32,976 nt of DNA from Actinomycetota bacterium (GTDB lineage Bacteria; Actinomycetota; Actinomycetes; Nanopelagicales; Nanopelagicaceae), in assembly GCA_010024385.1 (NCBI GenBank), contig RGHD01000009.1:1-32976 (forward strand), read 5' to 3'. Positions within the stretch are counted from its first letter, which is position 1; the number at the start of each line of letters is the position of its first letter. The notes under the pieces are model-generated. The model searched no databases and was not told the DNA's origin. It was given only the letters and a program-made list of their open reading frames with translations. The position numbers were made by a program, and so were the translations under genes. This document shows positions 16,520-25,709 of this stretch, one piece after another.

Positions 16520-17836
16520 TCAATCTCCATTCAGTTGAGAGTTGTCGTAATCAATCTGGTTTTTAAGTGTTGGGCTTGCCTTGTGTAACATTTTTACTAT
16601 CACTACGTGCATCCAAACTGTTGCTATGAGAGTGAGTGAGAAGAGAACGACAAAGGTCGATTGCGGCAGGCCTGTCCAACCTCTAACATAGACAAATAGT
16701 GGTGGTAGTAAGAAACCACCAAGTGCGCCTAGCGTTCCAACAAGTCCTCCAACGGCACCGACATCGTTAGGGAAGTACTCCGGAATATGCTTAAAGACGG
16801 CGGCCTTACCTATACCCATAGAACATCCGACAATAAAAAGTAGAATGGTAAATGGAACTACTCCTAAGCTGTATGGCAAAACCTCTTTTGGTCCATCCGG
16901 TGTATTTAAAACAATATAACCAAATGGTGCGGCTAAAAAAAGTAGAGCGACTAACATAGAAAGAAAAGTTCCATACATAAGGCGACGGGCACCCATTTTG
17001 TCAGATATATATCCACCAAGTGGGCGAAGCAGAGAGGCGGGAAAGATGAACAGCGCTGTTAATAGCGCGGCATTCCATAGCTCTAATCCATAAACCGAAA
17101 CATAATATTTCGGCATCCAAGAAGCCAAGGCAACGTATGCGCCAAAGACAATGACGTAGTAGAAACTAAATCTCCAGACTTGCAGATACTTCAAGGGTGC
17201 AAACATTTGACGTAGAGGTCTAGAACTTTGCAAATTTTCAGAGTCTGCTGGAGTAAAAACAAGTATTGCGATTGCAGTAATAGCAAGAAGGATTGAATAG
17301 AGCGCTGGGACAAAGCGCCATCCGCCGGGAATAATTCCACCTAAATAAGAACCCCCAATTGTTCCGGCAATGACTGCAGGACCAATGAATTTAGTTGCGG
17401 ATGCGCCAACATTTCCTGCTCCGAAAACACCAAGAGCAAAACCTTGATGGCTTCGATCAAACCAATGAGAGTTCCAAGCGATTCCAACACTGAAAAGATT
17501 TCCAGCAAAGCCAACAAAGAAAGATAAAACTAGTAACCAAGTGTAAGTAAGGTCCATATGTGCCAATAAATATGCAGGTATTGAAGTTATGAACAGCATT
17601 GATACTGTAACTTTCTTTCCACCAATTCGATCTGCTAGTACTCCTAAAAGCAATCGCCAGATTGAGCCATTGAGGATTGCAACCGAAGATAACCAAGCCA
17701 ATTGCGAGTCTGAGATACCAAACTCTTTTTGAATGGGGATACCAAGAACTCCGAACATCAACCAAACTGCAAACATTAAAGTAAATGCAAAGGTTGAAAG
17801 TGCTAGCACTCGCCCTGAACCATTAAGTTGCGACAT
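16520..17836 (-). CDS. narK1: NarK1-like nitrate MFS transporter
   Basis: A second 12-helix transporter (438 aa) of the nitrate/nitrite porter family. It lacks the WDPE-type N-terminal extension, and its signature GAGNVGASATKF (about 139-150) and the later GIGKAAVFKHIPEYFPNDVG fit the NarK1 (proton-linked nitrate import) group. NarK1/NarK2 pairs, sometimes fused, serve nitrate respiration in Paracoccus and Thermus; here they are separate adjacent genes. AAGGAG before ATG 17836 is a good ribosome-binding site. It is transcribed away from narG across a 110-bp shared promoter region. Assignment of transport mode is by family pattern, not proof. Confidence 0.88.
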   Translation of the reverse strand: MSQLNGSGRVLALSTFAFTLMFAVWLMFGVLGIPIQKEFGISDSQLAWLSSVAILNGSIWRLLLGVLADRIGGKKVTVSMLFITSIPAYLLAHMDLTYTWLLVLSFFVGFAGNLFSVGIAWNSHWFDRSHQGFALGVFGAGNVGASATKFIGPAVIAGTIGGSYLGGIIPGGWRFVPALYSILLAITAIAILVFTPADSENLQSSRPLRQMFAPLKYLQVWRFSFYYVIVFGAYVALASWMPKYYVSVYGLELWNAALLTALFIFPASLLRPLGGYISDKMGARRLMYGTFLSMLVALLFLAAPFGYIVLNTPDGPKEVLPYSLGVVPFTILLFIVGCSMGIGKAAVFKHIPEYFPNDVGAVGGLVGTLGALGGFLLPPLFVYVRGWTGLPQSTFVVLFSLTLIATVWMHVVIVKMLHKASPTLKNQIDYDNSQLNGD

Positions 17837-17946
17837 GAAATCTCCTTATTGCACGCATCCTAAGCAAACTGTGCTCCATTAATGCCTGAGAAAATAGGGT
17901 CTTTGTACCTATATTGACCTAGAGGTTTGCACGGGAGACTGAGCAC
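17837..17946. promoter_or_regulatory. Divergent promoter region narK1 / narG
   Basis: The 110-bp gap must hold promoters for both operons. For narG, GGGAG (17933-17937) is the ribosome-binding site nine bases before the ATG, and TATATT (17910-17915) or TAGGGT (17895-17900) could be a -10. Two near-identical direct repeats, TTGTACCTA (17903-17911) and TTGACCTA (17914-17921), lie about one helical turn apart over this core promoter. No TTGAT-N4-ATCAA FNR-type site is present. The repeats are a candidate site for the adjacent LuxR-type regulator. Confidence 0.45.
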
Positions 17947-20900
17947 ATGAAACATGATCAGTTTTCGGCGATGGATCTTGAAGAATCACTTGTCAAACTT
18001 GGAAGATTTTTTTCCAAAGGAATTGTCTCAAATGATCTTCGTTCAATTACAAAAAGTGGAGGTCGCGAGGGTGATGATTTCTATCGTGATCGATGGAGTC
18101 ATGACAAAGTAGTTCGTTCAACCCATGGTGTTAACTGCACAGGTTCTTGCTCGTGGAAAGTTTATGTTAAAGATGGAATCATCACATGGGAAACTCAACA
18201 AACCGACTACCCATCAGTTGGACCTGACTCTCCGGAGTATGAACCTCGAGGATGCCCTCGTGGAGCTGCCTTTTCCTGGTATACATATTCACCTACACGA
18301 ATTAGATATCCGTATATCCGTGGAATTCTTTTGCAGATGTATCGAGAAGCAAAGTCACGTCTGGGTGATCCAGTATTAGCGTGGGCTGAGATCATGGATG
18401 ATCCAATTCGCAGAACGAGATATCAAAAAGCGCGGGGTAAGGGTGGTTTAGTGCGCGCACAGTGGGCTGAGATCTCCGAAATCATTGCAGCTGCGCATGT
18501 GCACACCATTAAGAAATATGGACCGGATCGAGTTTTTGGTTTTTCTCCAATTCCAGCGATGTCTATGGCCTCCCATGCAGCTGGTGCACGTTTCATCTCA
18601 TTGATGGGTGGCTCTATGCTCTCATTTTATGACTGGTATGCAGATTTGCCCGTTGCATCACCCCAAGTATTTGGTGATCAAACAGATGTACCTGAATCTG
18701 CCGATTGGTTTAATGCCTCTTATTTAATAATGTGGGGTTCAAATGTTCCAGTAACACGCACACCGGATGCTCACTTCATGACTGAGGCACGCTATCGCGG
18801 CCAAAAAGTAGTCGCCATTAGCCCTGATTATGCTGATAATACAAAGTTTGCCGATGAATGGGTTGCACCGCATCCAGGTACAGATGGTGCCCTTGGCATG
18901 GCAATGGGACATGTAATTTTGAAGGAGTTTTTTGTTGATCAACAAACTCCACGATTTACTGAGTATGTAAAAAAGTTTACAGATCTTCCCTTTTTGGTCT
19001 CACTGCGTGAAAAAGATGGAGCTTGGGTACCTGATAAATTTCTTGTTGCTTCGGATTTGGGTGATGTATCGGAGGGTTCAAAGTTCAAAACTGTTGTTCT
19101 AGATTCTGCTAGTGGAAATACGCATATTCCTAATGGATCGCTAGGTCATCGCTACAACGATGATTCGATGGGTAAATGGAATTTAGATCTTGAAGGCTTT
19201 GACCCATTACTTACAGTGTATGGACGAACAGATTCTGTAAGTGCGCCAATATTGCTACCGCGTTTTGATATGGGGCAAAAGGAATCAGAAAGCGGCGGGG
19301 TTCTGCACCGCGCTGTCCCGACCATTCACATCGGTGACATAAAAGTAACCACAGTTTTCGATTTAATGCTGGCTCAATATGGGGTTGGTCGCCAAGGTTT
19401 AGAAGGTGATTGGCCTACTGATTACACCGACACAACTCCTTACACACCGGCATGGCAAGAAGAAATTACAAATGTGCCAGCAGAACAAGTGATTCGAATC
19501 GCTCGCGAGTTTGCACACAATGCCGATGAATCCAAAGGTCGCTCGATGATTCTTCTTGGGGCTGGAACAAATCATTGGTTCCACTCTGACACCATGTATC
19601 GAACATTTTTAGCTCTCGTTACATTAACGGGCTGTCAAGGAGTAAATGGCGGAGGTTGGGCGCACTATGTCGGTCAAGAAAAATGTCGCCCCGTAACTGG
19701 ATGGGCGCAGCTTGCTTTTGGAGCTGACTGGGCGAGGCCACCACGCCAGATGATTGGAACAGCATTTTGGTACGTTTCCACTGATCAATGGCGCTATGAC
19801 GGCTTGAAGTCAGAGCTTCTTGCAACTCCTCTTGGTGAAAATCGCTTTGAGAATATGAGCGCCATCGATGTTATGGCAAAGTCAGCTCGCATGGGTTGGA
19901 TGCCTTCTTACCCATCCCTTAACCGTAACTCTCTCGATTTAGCTGATGAAGCTCGAGCACTAGGTCTGGAACCTTCGGCGCATGTTGTCAACGAGTTAAA
20001 AAATGGAAATCTAAAGTTTGCGATTGAAGATCCTGATGCTCCAGAAAACTGGCCACGGGTTTTAACTGTATGGCGGGCAAATATTCTTGGCTCATCAAGT
20101 AAGGGAAATGAATATTTCCTTAAGCATCTACTTGGTACCGATAACTCTGTCCGTGCCGAAGAAAATGCACCTGATATGAGGCCGCGAGATGTGAAGTGGC
20201 AAGATCACGCGCCAGAAGGCAAACTAGATTTACTTGTATCTATTGATTTTAGAATGACGAGCACAGGATTGTTTGGAGATATTTTATTACCGGCAGCTAC
20301 CTGGTATGAAAAACATGATCTATCAAGCACTGATATGCATCCATTTGTTCATGCCTTTACGCCAGCGATTAATCCACCATGGGAAACCAAGACGGACTAT
20401 GACATCTTCCAAATGTTGGGGCGAAAAGTTGCAGAAATATCAAAAGGACATCTCAGTGAGCGTGAAGATATTGTTGTTGTTCCACTTCTCCATGACACCC
20501 CCGATGAAATGGCAAATCCAAGTGGCATCGTTGAAGATTGGAAAGATGGCAAAATCGAACCGATCCCAGGTCTAACAATGCCTAAGTTGGTTGTAGTTAA
20601 ACGTAACTACGAACAGCTCGGTGAAAAAATGGGGGCACTTGGACCACTACTTGATCAACTCGGTACTAACACAAAAGGTGTTCCAGTCAGCGTTCTGCCA
20701 GAGATTGAAGTTTTACGCCACAAAAATGGCGTTATTTCACACGGAGTAGCTGAAGGTCGACCATCACTTGCTCGCGATATCGATGCCTGCGAAACGATCT
20801 TGTCGCTCTCGGGAACAACTAATGGGCGGATTGCGGTTGCAGGTTTTAGAGCGCTAGAAAAACGCACAGGTCAACAGTTAACTGACTTAGCGCTAGACAA

Positions 20901-21630
20901 TGAAGGTAAGAGAATCACTTTTGCCGACACCCAAGCCAGACCAGTTCCGGTAATCACAAGTCCTGAATGGTCGGGTTCAGAACATGGTGGTAGGCGGTAC
21001 ACAGCTTTTGCAATCAATGTTGAACGTCTAAAGCCATGGCACACCCTGACCGGTCGACAGCATTTCTTTATTGATCATGACTGGATTAGTGAACTCGGTG
21101 AACAGATGCCAATCTTTAGACCACCGTTGAATATGCATCGCATCTTTGGAAATCAAGGTGAACAAAAAGAAAAAGAGGTCACAGTCCGATACCTAACACC
21201 GCACTCTAAATGGTCGATTCACTCTGAATACCAAGACAATCTCTTTATGCTCTCGTTATCTCGTGGTGGACAAGAAATCTGGATGAGTGTTGAGGATGCC
21301 GAGACCATCGGTGTCAAAGATAACGAATGGATTGAAGCGTATAACCGTAACGGAGTTGTGGTTGCTCGTGCCTGTGTTTCACATCGTATGCCAGCGGGCA
21401 CTGTCTTTATGTATCACGCCAAGGATCGTGTTGTAGATGTTCCACTTGCAGAAACATCTGGCAAGCGTGGAGGAATTCATAACTCTCTCACACGCCTCAT
21501 GATTAAACCTTCCCATCTTATTGGTGGCTACGCTCAACTCACTTTTGCCTTTAATTACCTTGGACCAACTGGTAATCAACGTGATGAAATCACCGTAATC
21601 CGACGACGTTCACAAGATGTGGAGTACTAA
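17947..21630 (+). CDS. narG: Respiratory nitrate reductase, alpha (molybdenum) subunit
   Basis: NarG reduces nitrate to nitrite at a molybdo-bisPGD centre on the cytoplasmic face. Its 1227 aa are the expected size. The FS0 [4Fe-4S] ligands are His60, Cys64, Cys68 and Cys103, in HGVNCTGSC and RGCPRG, with the same 4-4-35 spacing as E. coli His49, Cys53, Cys57 and Cys92. The Mo ligand aligns to Asp233 in YDWYADLPVASPQ (E. coli Asp222). Cofactor-binding segments such as LIMWGSNVPVTRTPD, GAGTNHWFHSD and the C-terminal FMYHAKDRVVDVP are intact. No twin-arginine leader is present, as expected for the cytosolic enzyme. The stop is directly followed by the narH ATG. Confidence 0.97.
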   Translation: MKHDQFSAMDLEESLVKLGRFFSKGIVSNDLRSITKSGGREGDDFYRDRWSHDKVVRSTHGVNCTGSCSWKVYVKDGIITWETQQTDYPSVGPDSPEYEPRGCPRGAAFSWYTYSPTRIRYPYIRGILLQMYREAKSRLGDPVLAWAEIMDDPIRRTRYQKARGKGGLVRAQWAEISEIIAAAHVHTIKKYGPDRVFGFSPIPAMSMASHAAGARFISLMGGSMLSFYDWYADLPVASPQVFGDQTDVPESADWFNASYLIMWGSNVPVTRTPDAHFMTEARYRGQKVVAISPDYADNTKFADEWVAPHPGTDGALGMAMGHVILKEFFVDQQTPRFTEYVKKFTDLPFLVSLREKDGAWVPDKFLVASDLGDVSEGSKFKTVVLDSASGNTHIPNGSLGHRYNDDSMGKWNLDLEGFDPLLTVYGRTDSVSAPILLPRFDMGQKESESGGVLHRAVPTIHIGDIKVTTVFDLMLAQYGVGRQGLEGDWPTDYTDTTPYTPAWQEEITNVPAEQVIRIAREFAHNADESKGRSMILLGAGTNHWFHSDTMYRTFLALVTLTGCQGVNGGGWAHYVGQEKCRPVTGWAQLAFGADWARPPRQMIGTAFWYVSTDQWRYDGLKSELLATPLGENRFENMSAIDVMAKSARMGWMPSYPSLNRNSLDLADEARALGLEPSAHVVNELKNGNLKFAIEDPDAPENWPRVLTVWRANILGSSSKGNEYFLKHLLGTDNSVRAEENAPDMRPRDVKWQDHAPEGKLDLLVSIDFRMTSTGLFGDILLPAATWYEKHDLSSTDMHPFVHAFTPAINPPWETKTDYDIFQMLGRKVAEISKGHLSEREDIVVVPLLHDTPDEMANPSGIVEDWKDGKIEPIPGLTMPKLVVVKRNYEQLGEKMGALGPLLDQLGTNTKGVPVSVLPEIEVLRHKNGVISHGVAEGRPSLARDIDACETILSLSGTTNGRIAVAGFRALEKRTGQQLTDLALDNEGKRITFADTQARPVPVITSPEWSGSEHGGRRYTAFAINVERLKPWHTLTGRQHFFIDHDWISELGEQMPIFRPPLNMHRIFGNQGEQKEKEVTVRYLTPHSKWSIHSEYQDNLFMLSLSRGGQEIWMSVEDAETIGVKDNEWIEAYNRNGVVVARACVSHRMPAGTVFMYHAKDRVVDVPLAETSGKRGGIHNSLTRLMIKPSHLIGGYAQLTFAFNYLGPTGNQRDEITVIRRRSQDVEY

Positions 21631-23196
21631 ATGAAGGTCATGGCCCAAATGGGCATGGTGATGAATCTGGATAAATGCATCGGATGTCATACATGTTCAG
21701 TAACGTGCAAGCAGGCATGGACTAATCGCACCGGTCTTGAGTATGCATGGTTTAACAACGTTGAGACCCGCCCAGGACAGGGATATCCACGTGGGTATGA
21801 AGATCAAGCCAAAGCAAAAGGTGGTTGGGTACGCACCTCTAATGGCAAGCTCCGATTAAAGGCAGGCAGTCGTGCGCGTCGCCTACTGTCGATTTTTTCA
21901 AACCCCCGCATGCTCAATATCAAGGACTATTACGAGCCTTGGACTTATGAGTATGACAATCTCATTACTGCTCCCCTGGGACAACAAACACCAGTTGCCC
22001 GTCCGAAATCACTCATCACTGGCAAACCCATGAAGATTGAGTGGTCAGCCAACTGGGATGATGATTTAGGTGGAGGACCTGAGAATATTGAGAAGGATCC
22101 ACTCTTAAGAAAACTTGCTGAAGATGTAACAACAAAGGTGAAGTTGGCTTTCGAACAGACATTTATGTTTTACCTTCCACGAATTTGTGAGCACTGTCTT
22201 AACCCGGCATGCGTTGCTGCCTGCCCATCCGGTGCTATGTATAAGCGCGCTGAAGATGGAATCGTTTTAGTCGATCAACAGCAGTGTCGTGGTTGGCGGA
22301 TGTGTGTTTCGGCATGTCCTTATAAAAAAATCTATTTCAATCATAAAACGGGTAAAGCTGAGAAGTGCACACTATGTTATCCGCGGCTTGAAATTGGTTT
22401 ACCAACTGTTTGTTCTGAAACTTGCGTTGGTCGACTTCGCTATCTAGGTCTTTTTCTCTATGACGCCGATCGTGTAGCAGAGGCAGCGGCAAGCGAGAAC
22501 GAAAAAGATTTATATCAAGCACAACTCGATCTCATGCTAGATCCGCACGATCCAGAAGTTCTTGCAGCAGCTCGCGCCGAGGGAATTCCAGAGGATTGGT
22601 TAGTGGCAGCTCAAAACTCACCCGTCTATAAACTTGCCAAGGTCTATAAGATCGCCCTTCCATTGCATCCTGAATACCGCACAATGCCTATGGTGTGGTA
22701 TGTACCACCACTTTCTCCGATAGTGGATGTGCTCACTGAAACTGGTCACGATGGTGAAGATGTTGGCAACCTCTTTGGAGCTATTAATACCCTTCGAATT
22801 CCACTTGCCTATCTGGCCGAACTTTTTACTGCAGGAGATACTGAATTAGTTGAATCCACTCTTCGTAAACTCTCAGCGATGCGCTCATATATGCGAGACA
22901 TCAACTTAGGGCGTGATCCACGACCTGAGATTCCGGAGGCCGTTGGAATGGATCAAGAGTCTATTTACGAAATGTATCGACTACTTGCAATTGCAAAGTA
23001 TGAAGATCGTTACGTAATCCCAGCAGCCCACACTGAGCAGGCTAAAAATCTTGAAAATATGGGACAGAGCTCAGGCTGCTCTCTCGATGGCGTGGATCTT
23101 GGAGCAAATTCCGGACCTTTTGGCCAAGCATCGGGTAATCCTGTTCCCGTTACAATCGAAAATTTTCATATTATGAAAGATAGGCAGACAAAGTGA
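21631..23196 (+). CDS. narH: Respiratory nitrate reductase, beta (iron-sulfur) subunit
   Basis: NarH carries electrons from the NarI haems to NarG through three [4Fe-4S] and one [3Fe-4S] cluster. The first cluster motif has Cys16, 19, 22 and 26 (DKCIGCHTCSVTCKQAW), matching E. coli numbering. The next is CEHCLNPACVAACP. QQCRGWRMCVSACP has a Trp in place of a cysteine, the hallmark of the [3Fe-4S] site. Then comes CTLCYPRLEIGLPTVCSETC. The 521-residue length is normal. It abuts narG and overlaps the narJ GTG by 4 bp, so all four subunits are translationally linked. Confidence 0.97.
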   Translation: MKVMAQMGMVMNLDKCIGCHTCSVTCKQAWTNRTGLEYAWFNNVETRPGQGYPRGYEDQAKAKGGWVRTSNGKLRLKAGSRARRLLSIFSNPRMLNIKDYYEPWTYEYDNLITAPLGQQTPVARPKSLITGKPMKIEWSANWDDDLGGGPENIEKDPLLRKLAEDVTTKVKLAFEQTFMFYLPRICEHCLNPACVAACPSGAMYKRAEDGIVLVDQQQCRGWRMCVSACPYKKIYFNHKTGKAEKCTLCYPRLEIGLPTVCSETCVGRLRYLGLFLYDADRVAEAAASENEKDLYQAQLDLMLDPHDPEVLAAARAEGIPEDWLVAAQNSPVYKLAKVYKIALPLHPEYRTMPMVWYVPPLSPIVDVLTETGHDGEDVGNLFGAINTLRIPLAYLAELFTAGDTELVESTLRKLSAMRSYMRDINLGRDPRPEIPEAVGMDQESIYEMYRLLAIAKYEDRYVIPAAHTEQAKNLENMGQSSGCSLDGVDLGANSGPFGQASGNPVPVTIENFHIMKDRQTK

Positions 23197-23840
23197 GCAA
23201 AGAGATTGCACGAGCAATAGCTGCCCAATGCCTTGTTTACCCTGAACAGGATTTTATCAATCGAAACAGCGAACTAGTCCAACTGGCATCTAATTTAGAG
23301 CCAAAATTAGGAGAAGCTTTACTAGTATTTCTAAGAACTGTCTCCGAGATGCCCCTTAATAAAATACAAGAACATTATGTTGAAGTATTTGATATGCGAC
23401 GCAAGTGTTCACTTTTTCTTACTTCATGGACGCATGGAGATACAAGAAACCGTGGAATGGCCCTCGTTTACTTCATTGAAAAATATAAGAGCTGTGGGTT
23501 GTTGCTCAGCCCAGAAGAATTACCAGATCATTTAGCGGTGGTGCTGGAGTTTGCGGCATTAGAGAATCCTCAAGAGGGAGATTTACTTCTTGGTGAGCAC
23601 CAGGCACCGATCCTTCTTATTAGAGATGCCTTGAAAAAGTGTGGATCAATGTATGCCGATGTATTAGATGCCATTGTCGAATCGTTGCCTCGGATGACAC
23701 CTGAGATTGAGGAACGAGCACGAGCATTGGCCATTACTGGGCCGCCCAAAGAGTTCGTTGGTTTGAGTGGCGCGGTAGCTGTGGCATTAGAACCATTTTC
23801 ACCTAACAAAGATTCTTTATTAGAGGGGGCATTGCGATGA
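23193..23840 (+). CDS. narJ: Nitrate reductase molybdenum-cofactor assembly chaperone
   Basis: NarJ is a dedicated chaperone that binds apo-NarG for molybdenum-cofactor and FS0 insertion and membrane attachment; it is not part of the final enzyme. The helical 215-aa protein shows the TorD/NarJ-family pattern: AAQCLVYPEQDF, QEHYVEVFDMRRKCSLFLTSW and HGDTRNRGMALV (the conserved D/H-R-G segment), then LPDHLAVVLEFAA. The start GTG 23193 overlaps the narH stop, and the stop overlaps the narI ATG, each by 4 bp. Confidence 0.95.
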   Translation: MSKEIARAIAAQCLVYPEQDFINRNSELVQLASNLEPKLGEALLVFLRTVSEMPLNKIQEHYVEVFDMRRKCSLFLTSWTHGDTRNRGMALVYFIEKYKSCGLLLSPEELPDHLAVVLEFAALENPQEGDLLLGEHQAPILLIRDALKKCGSMYADVLDAIVESLPRMTPEIEERARALAITGPPKEFVGLSGAVAVALEPFSPNKDSLLEGALR

Positions 23841-24577
23841 GTTCTACAAATATTCTTTTATGGTCTGTTCTGCCTTATATTGCAATCTCTTCTTTTGTGG
23901 TTGGTTTAATTTGGCGTTTTAAATACGATAAATTCAACTGGACAACTCGCTCGTCACAAATCTATGAGGGTAAGTTGTTGCGCATTGCAGGACCTCTTTT
24001 TCATTTAGGTCTTTTTGCAGTCATTGGTGGCCATTTTGTTGGCCTATTAGTCCCGCAGAGTTTCACCGATTCTCTTGGCTTGAGTCATGAGGCATATCAC
24101 CTAGGTGCGGTCACTATGGGCGGTGCTGCAGGCATTGCAACATTAGTTGGAATTACTCTTCTTATTTATCGTCGCCGTACTACGGCGATGGTATTTGCAC
24201 AAACGACTAAGAACGATAAGACGATGTATGTATTTCTTGCGGCAACACTTTTAGCTGGCAGTGCAGCGACGTTATCGAGTGCCGGAATCATAGGTGAAAA
24301 ACATAATTATCGTGAAAGTGTTGCTCCGTGGGTTCGTTCAATTCTGACTCTAAATCCAAACGGTGAACTCATGATGGCCAGTCCACTTGCCTTTAGAGTT
24401 CATGCAGTTATTGGAATGACCCTATTCATTATTTGGCCCTTCACACGCTTAGTGCACTCATTAAGCGCACCTATTGGATATTTATTTCGCCCATCAATTG
24501 TCTATCGCACGCGCGATGGCCGGTCTGTTGCAGGTAACCGTAAGGCTCGCCCGGGGTGGGAACGCACCAAGTATTGA
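23837..24577 (+). CDS. narI: Respiratory nitrate reductase, gamma (cytochrome b) subunit
   Basis: NarI anchors the complex and oxidises menaquinol or ubiquinol through two b haems. The 246-aa protein has five membrane segments. The haem ligands are His56 and His66 (FHLGLFAVIGGHFVG) and His189 and His207 (FRVHAVIG, TRLVHSL), nearly the same positions as E. coli His56, 66, 187 and 205. The C-terminal soluble tail YRTRDGRSVAGNRKARPGW is short and basic. It is the last gene of the nar operon, and a strong hairpin terminator begins about 10 bp after the stop. Confidence 0.96.
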   Translation: MSSTNILLWSVLPYIAISSFVVGLIWRFKYDKFNWTTRSSQIYEGKLLRIAGPLFHLGLFAVIGGHFVGLLVPQSFTDSLGLSHEAYHLGAVTMGGAAGIATLVGITLLIYRRRTTAMVFAQTTKNDKTMYVFLAATLLAGSAATLSSAGIIGEKHNYRESVAPWVRSILTLNPNGELMMASPLAFRVHAVIGMTLFIIWPFTRLVHSLSAPIGYLFRPSIVYRTRDGRSVAGNRKARPGWERTKY

Positions 24578-24587
24578 AAGGAATTAA

Positions 24588-24616
24588 AAAACCCGCCGAT
24601 CTATACGGCGGGTTTT
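24588..24616. terminator. Strong bidirectional intrinsic terminator
   Basis: AAAACCCGCCG (24588-24598) and CGGCGGGTTTT (24606-24616) form an 11-bp perfect stem with a 7-base loop. A T-run follows the GC stem on the plus strand and, read from the other strand, on the minus strand too. It serves the convergent ends of narGHJI and the msiK-like gene. Confidence 0.92.
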
Positions 24617-24629
24617 CTTATTTAATAGC

Positions 24630-25709
24630 TTAAATACGCTCTCCAGTTGTTGAGTTGAACAAGTGAACTGCACTTGCATTTGCAGTGACAGTGATTGTTT
24701 GACCAGCCTTTGGAGGATTCTTTGGATCCCAGCGAACAATGATCTGTGCGCCTTCATCAGTTGAGTTAGCGAACTTAACATTTGTATCAGCTGGCTTTCC
24801 ATAAACGAAAGCATCTGAGCCAAGTTCTTCAACTACTTCAACCAAAACGTGGAAACCATCAGATGCTGGCGTGAAGCCCTCTGGGCGAACACCGACAGTT
24901 ACTTCATTGCCAGCTGATGCTGGTACTGCGATACCAAGATTTCCAAGCATCGCTTTGCCACCCACGATTGGGGCGTTAAGCAAGTTCATGGCAGGAGAAC
25001 CAATAAAGCCTGCAACGAATGCATTAGCTGGATTGTCATAGAGATTACGAGGTGTGTCTACTTGCTGGAGCAAGCCATCCTTAAGCACTGCAACACGATC
25101 ACCCATAGTCATAGCTTCAACCTGGTCGTGTGTTACATAAACAGTTGTGATTCCTAAGCGACGCTGCAATGCAGCGATCTGTGTACGAGTTGCTACGCGC
25201 AACTTCGCATCAAGGTTTGAGAGAGGTTCGTCCATAAGGAAAACCTGAGGTTCGCGAACAATTGCGCGGCCCATAGCAACGCGCTGACGCTGTCCACCTG
25301 AAAGAGCTTTTGGCTTGCGCTCTAGGTATGGCTCAAGGTCGAGCAACTTAGCTGCTTCAAGAACGCGACGTTCACGTTCTTCTTTTGGAGTTCCAGCGAT
25401 CTTTAGTGCGAAGCCCATATTTTCTGCAACTGTCATGTGTGGGTATAACGCATATGACTGGAATACCATCGCGATATCGCGATCTTTTGGTGCAACGTTT
25501 GTAACGTCGCGATCGCCGATCAAGATTCTTCCGTTATCGACTTCTTCAAGTCCTGCCAACATACGAAGGGATGTTGACTTACCGCAACCTGATGGTCCGA
25601 CCAAAACTAAAAACTCACCGTCATTGACAGTGAGATTTAATTTATCGACAGCAGGTGCTGTAGTTCCTGGATAGATGCGTGATGCGGCTTCGAAGACTAC
25701 TGATGCCAT
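24630..25709 (-). CDS. Sugar ABC transporter ATPase (MsiK/UgpC/MalK family)
   Basis: A single ABC ATPase (359 aa) of the carbohydrate CUT1 type. Walker A is GPSGCGKST (38-46), the Q-loop is VFQSYALYPHM, the signature is LSGGQRQRVAMGRA, Walker B is VFLMDEPLSNLD and the switch His is in VYVTHDQVEAM. A regulatory/TOBE C-terminal domain follows to residue 359. No permease or binding protein is nearby, which fits the actinobacterial MsiK pattern of one ATPase shared by several sugar importers. The start ATG 25709 has AAGGAGAG upstream. A GC-rich leader with two hairpins precedes it. Which sugars it serves cannot be told from this window. Confidence 0.9.
   Translation of the reverse strand: MASVVFEAASRIYPGTTAPAVDKLNLTVNDGEFLVLVGPSGCGKSTSLRMLAGLEEVDNGRILIGDRDVTNVAPKDRDIAMVFQSYALYPHMTVAENMGFALKIAGTPKEERERRVLEAAKLLDLEPYLERKPKALSGGQRQRVAMGRAIVREPQVFLMDEPLSNLDAKLRVATRTQIAALQRRLGITTVYVTHDQVEAMTMGDRVAVLKDGLLQQVDTPRNLYDNPANAFVAGFIGSPAMNLLNAPIVGGKAMLGNLGIAVPASAGNEVTVGVRPEGFTPASDGFHVLVEVVEELGSDAFVYGKPADTNVKFANSTDEGAQIIVRWDPKNPPKAGQTITVTANASAVHLFNSTTGERI

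Noticed and set aside
25315..25674. 119-residue open frame on the plus strand
   Set aside because: It is the antisense of the ABC ATPase domain of the msiK-like gene, with no ribosome-binding site or recognisable domain.
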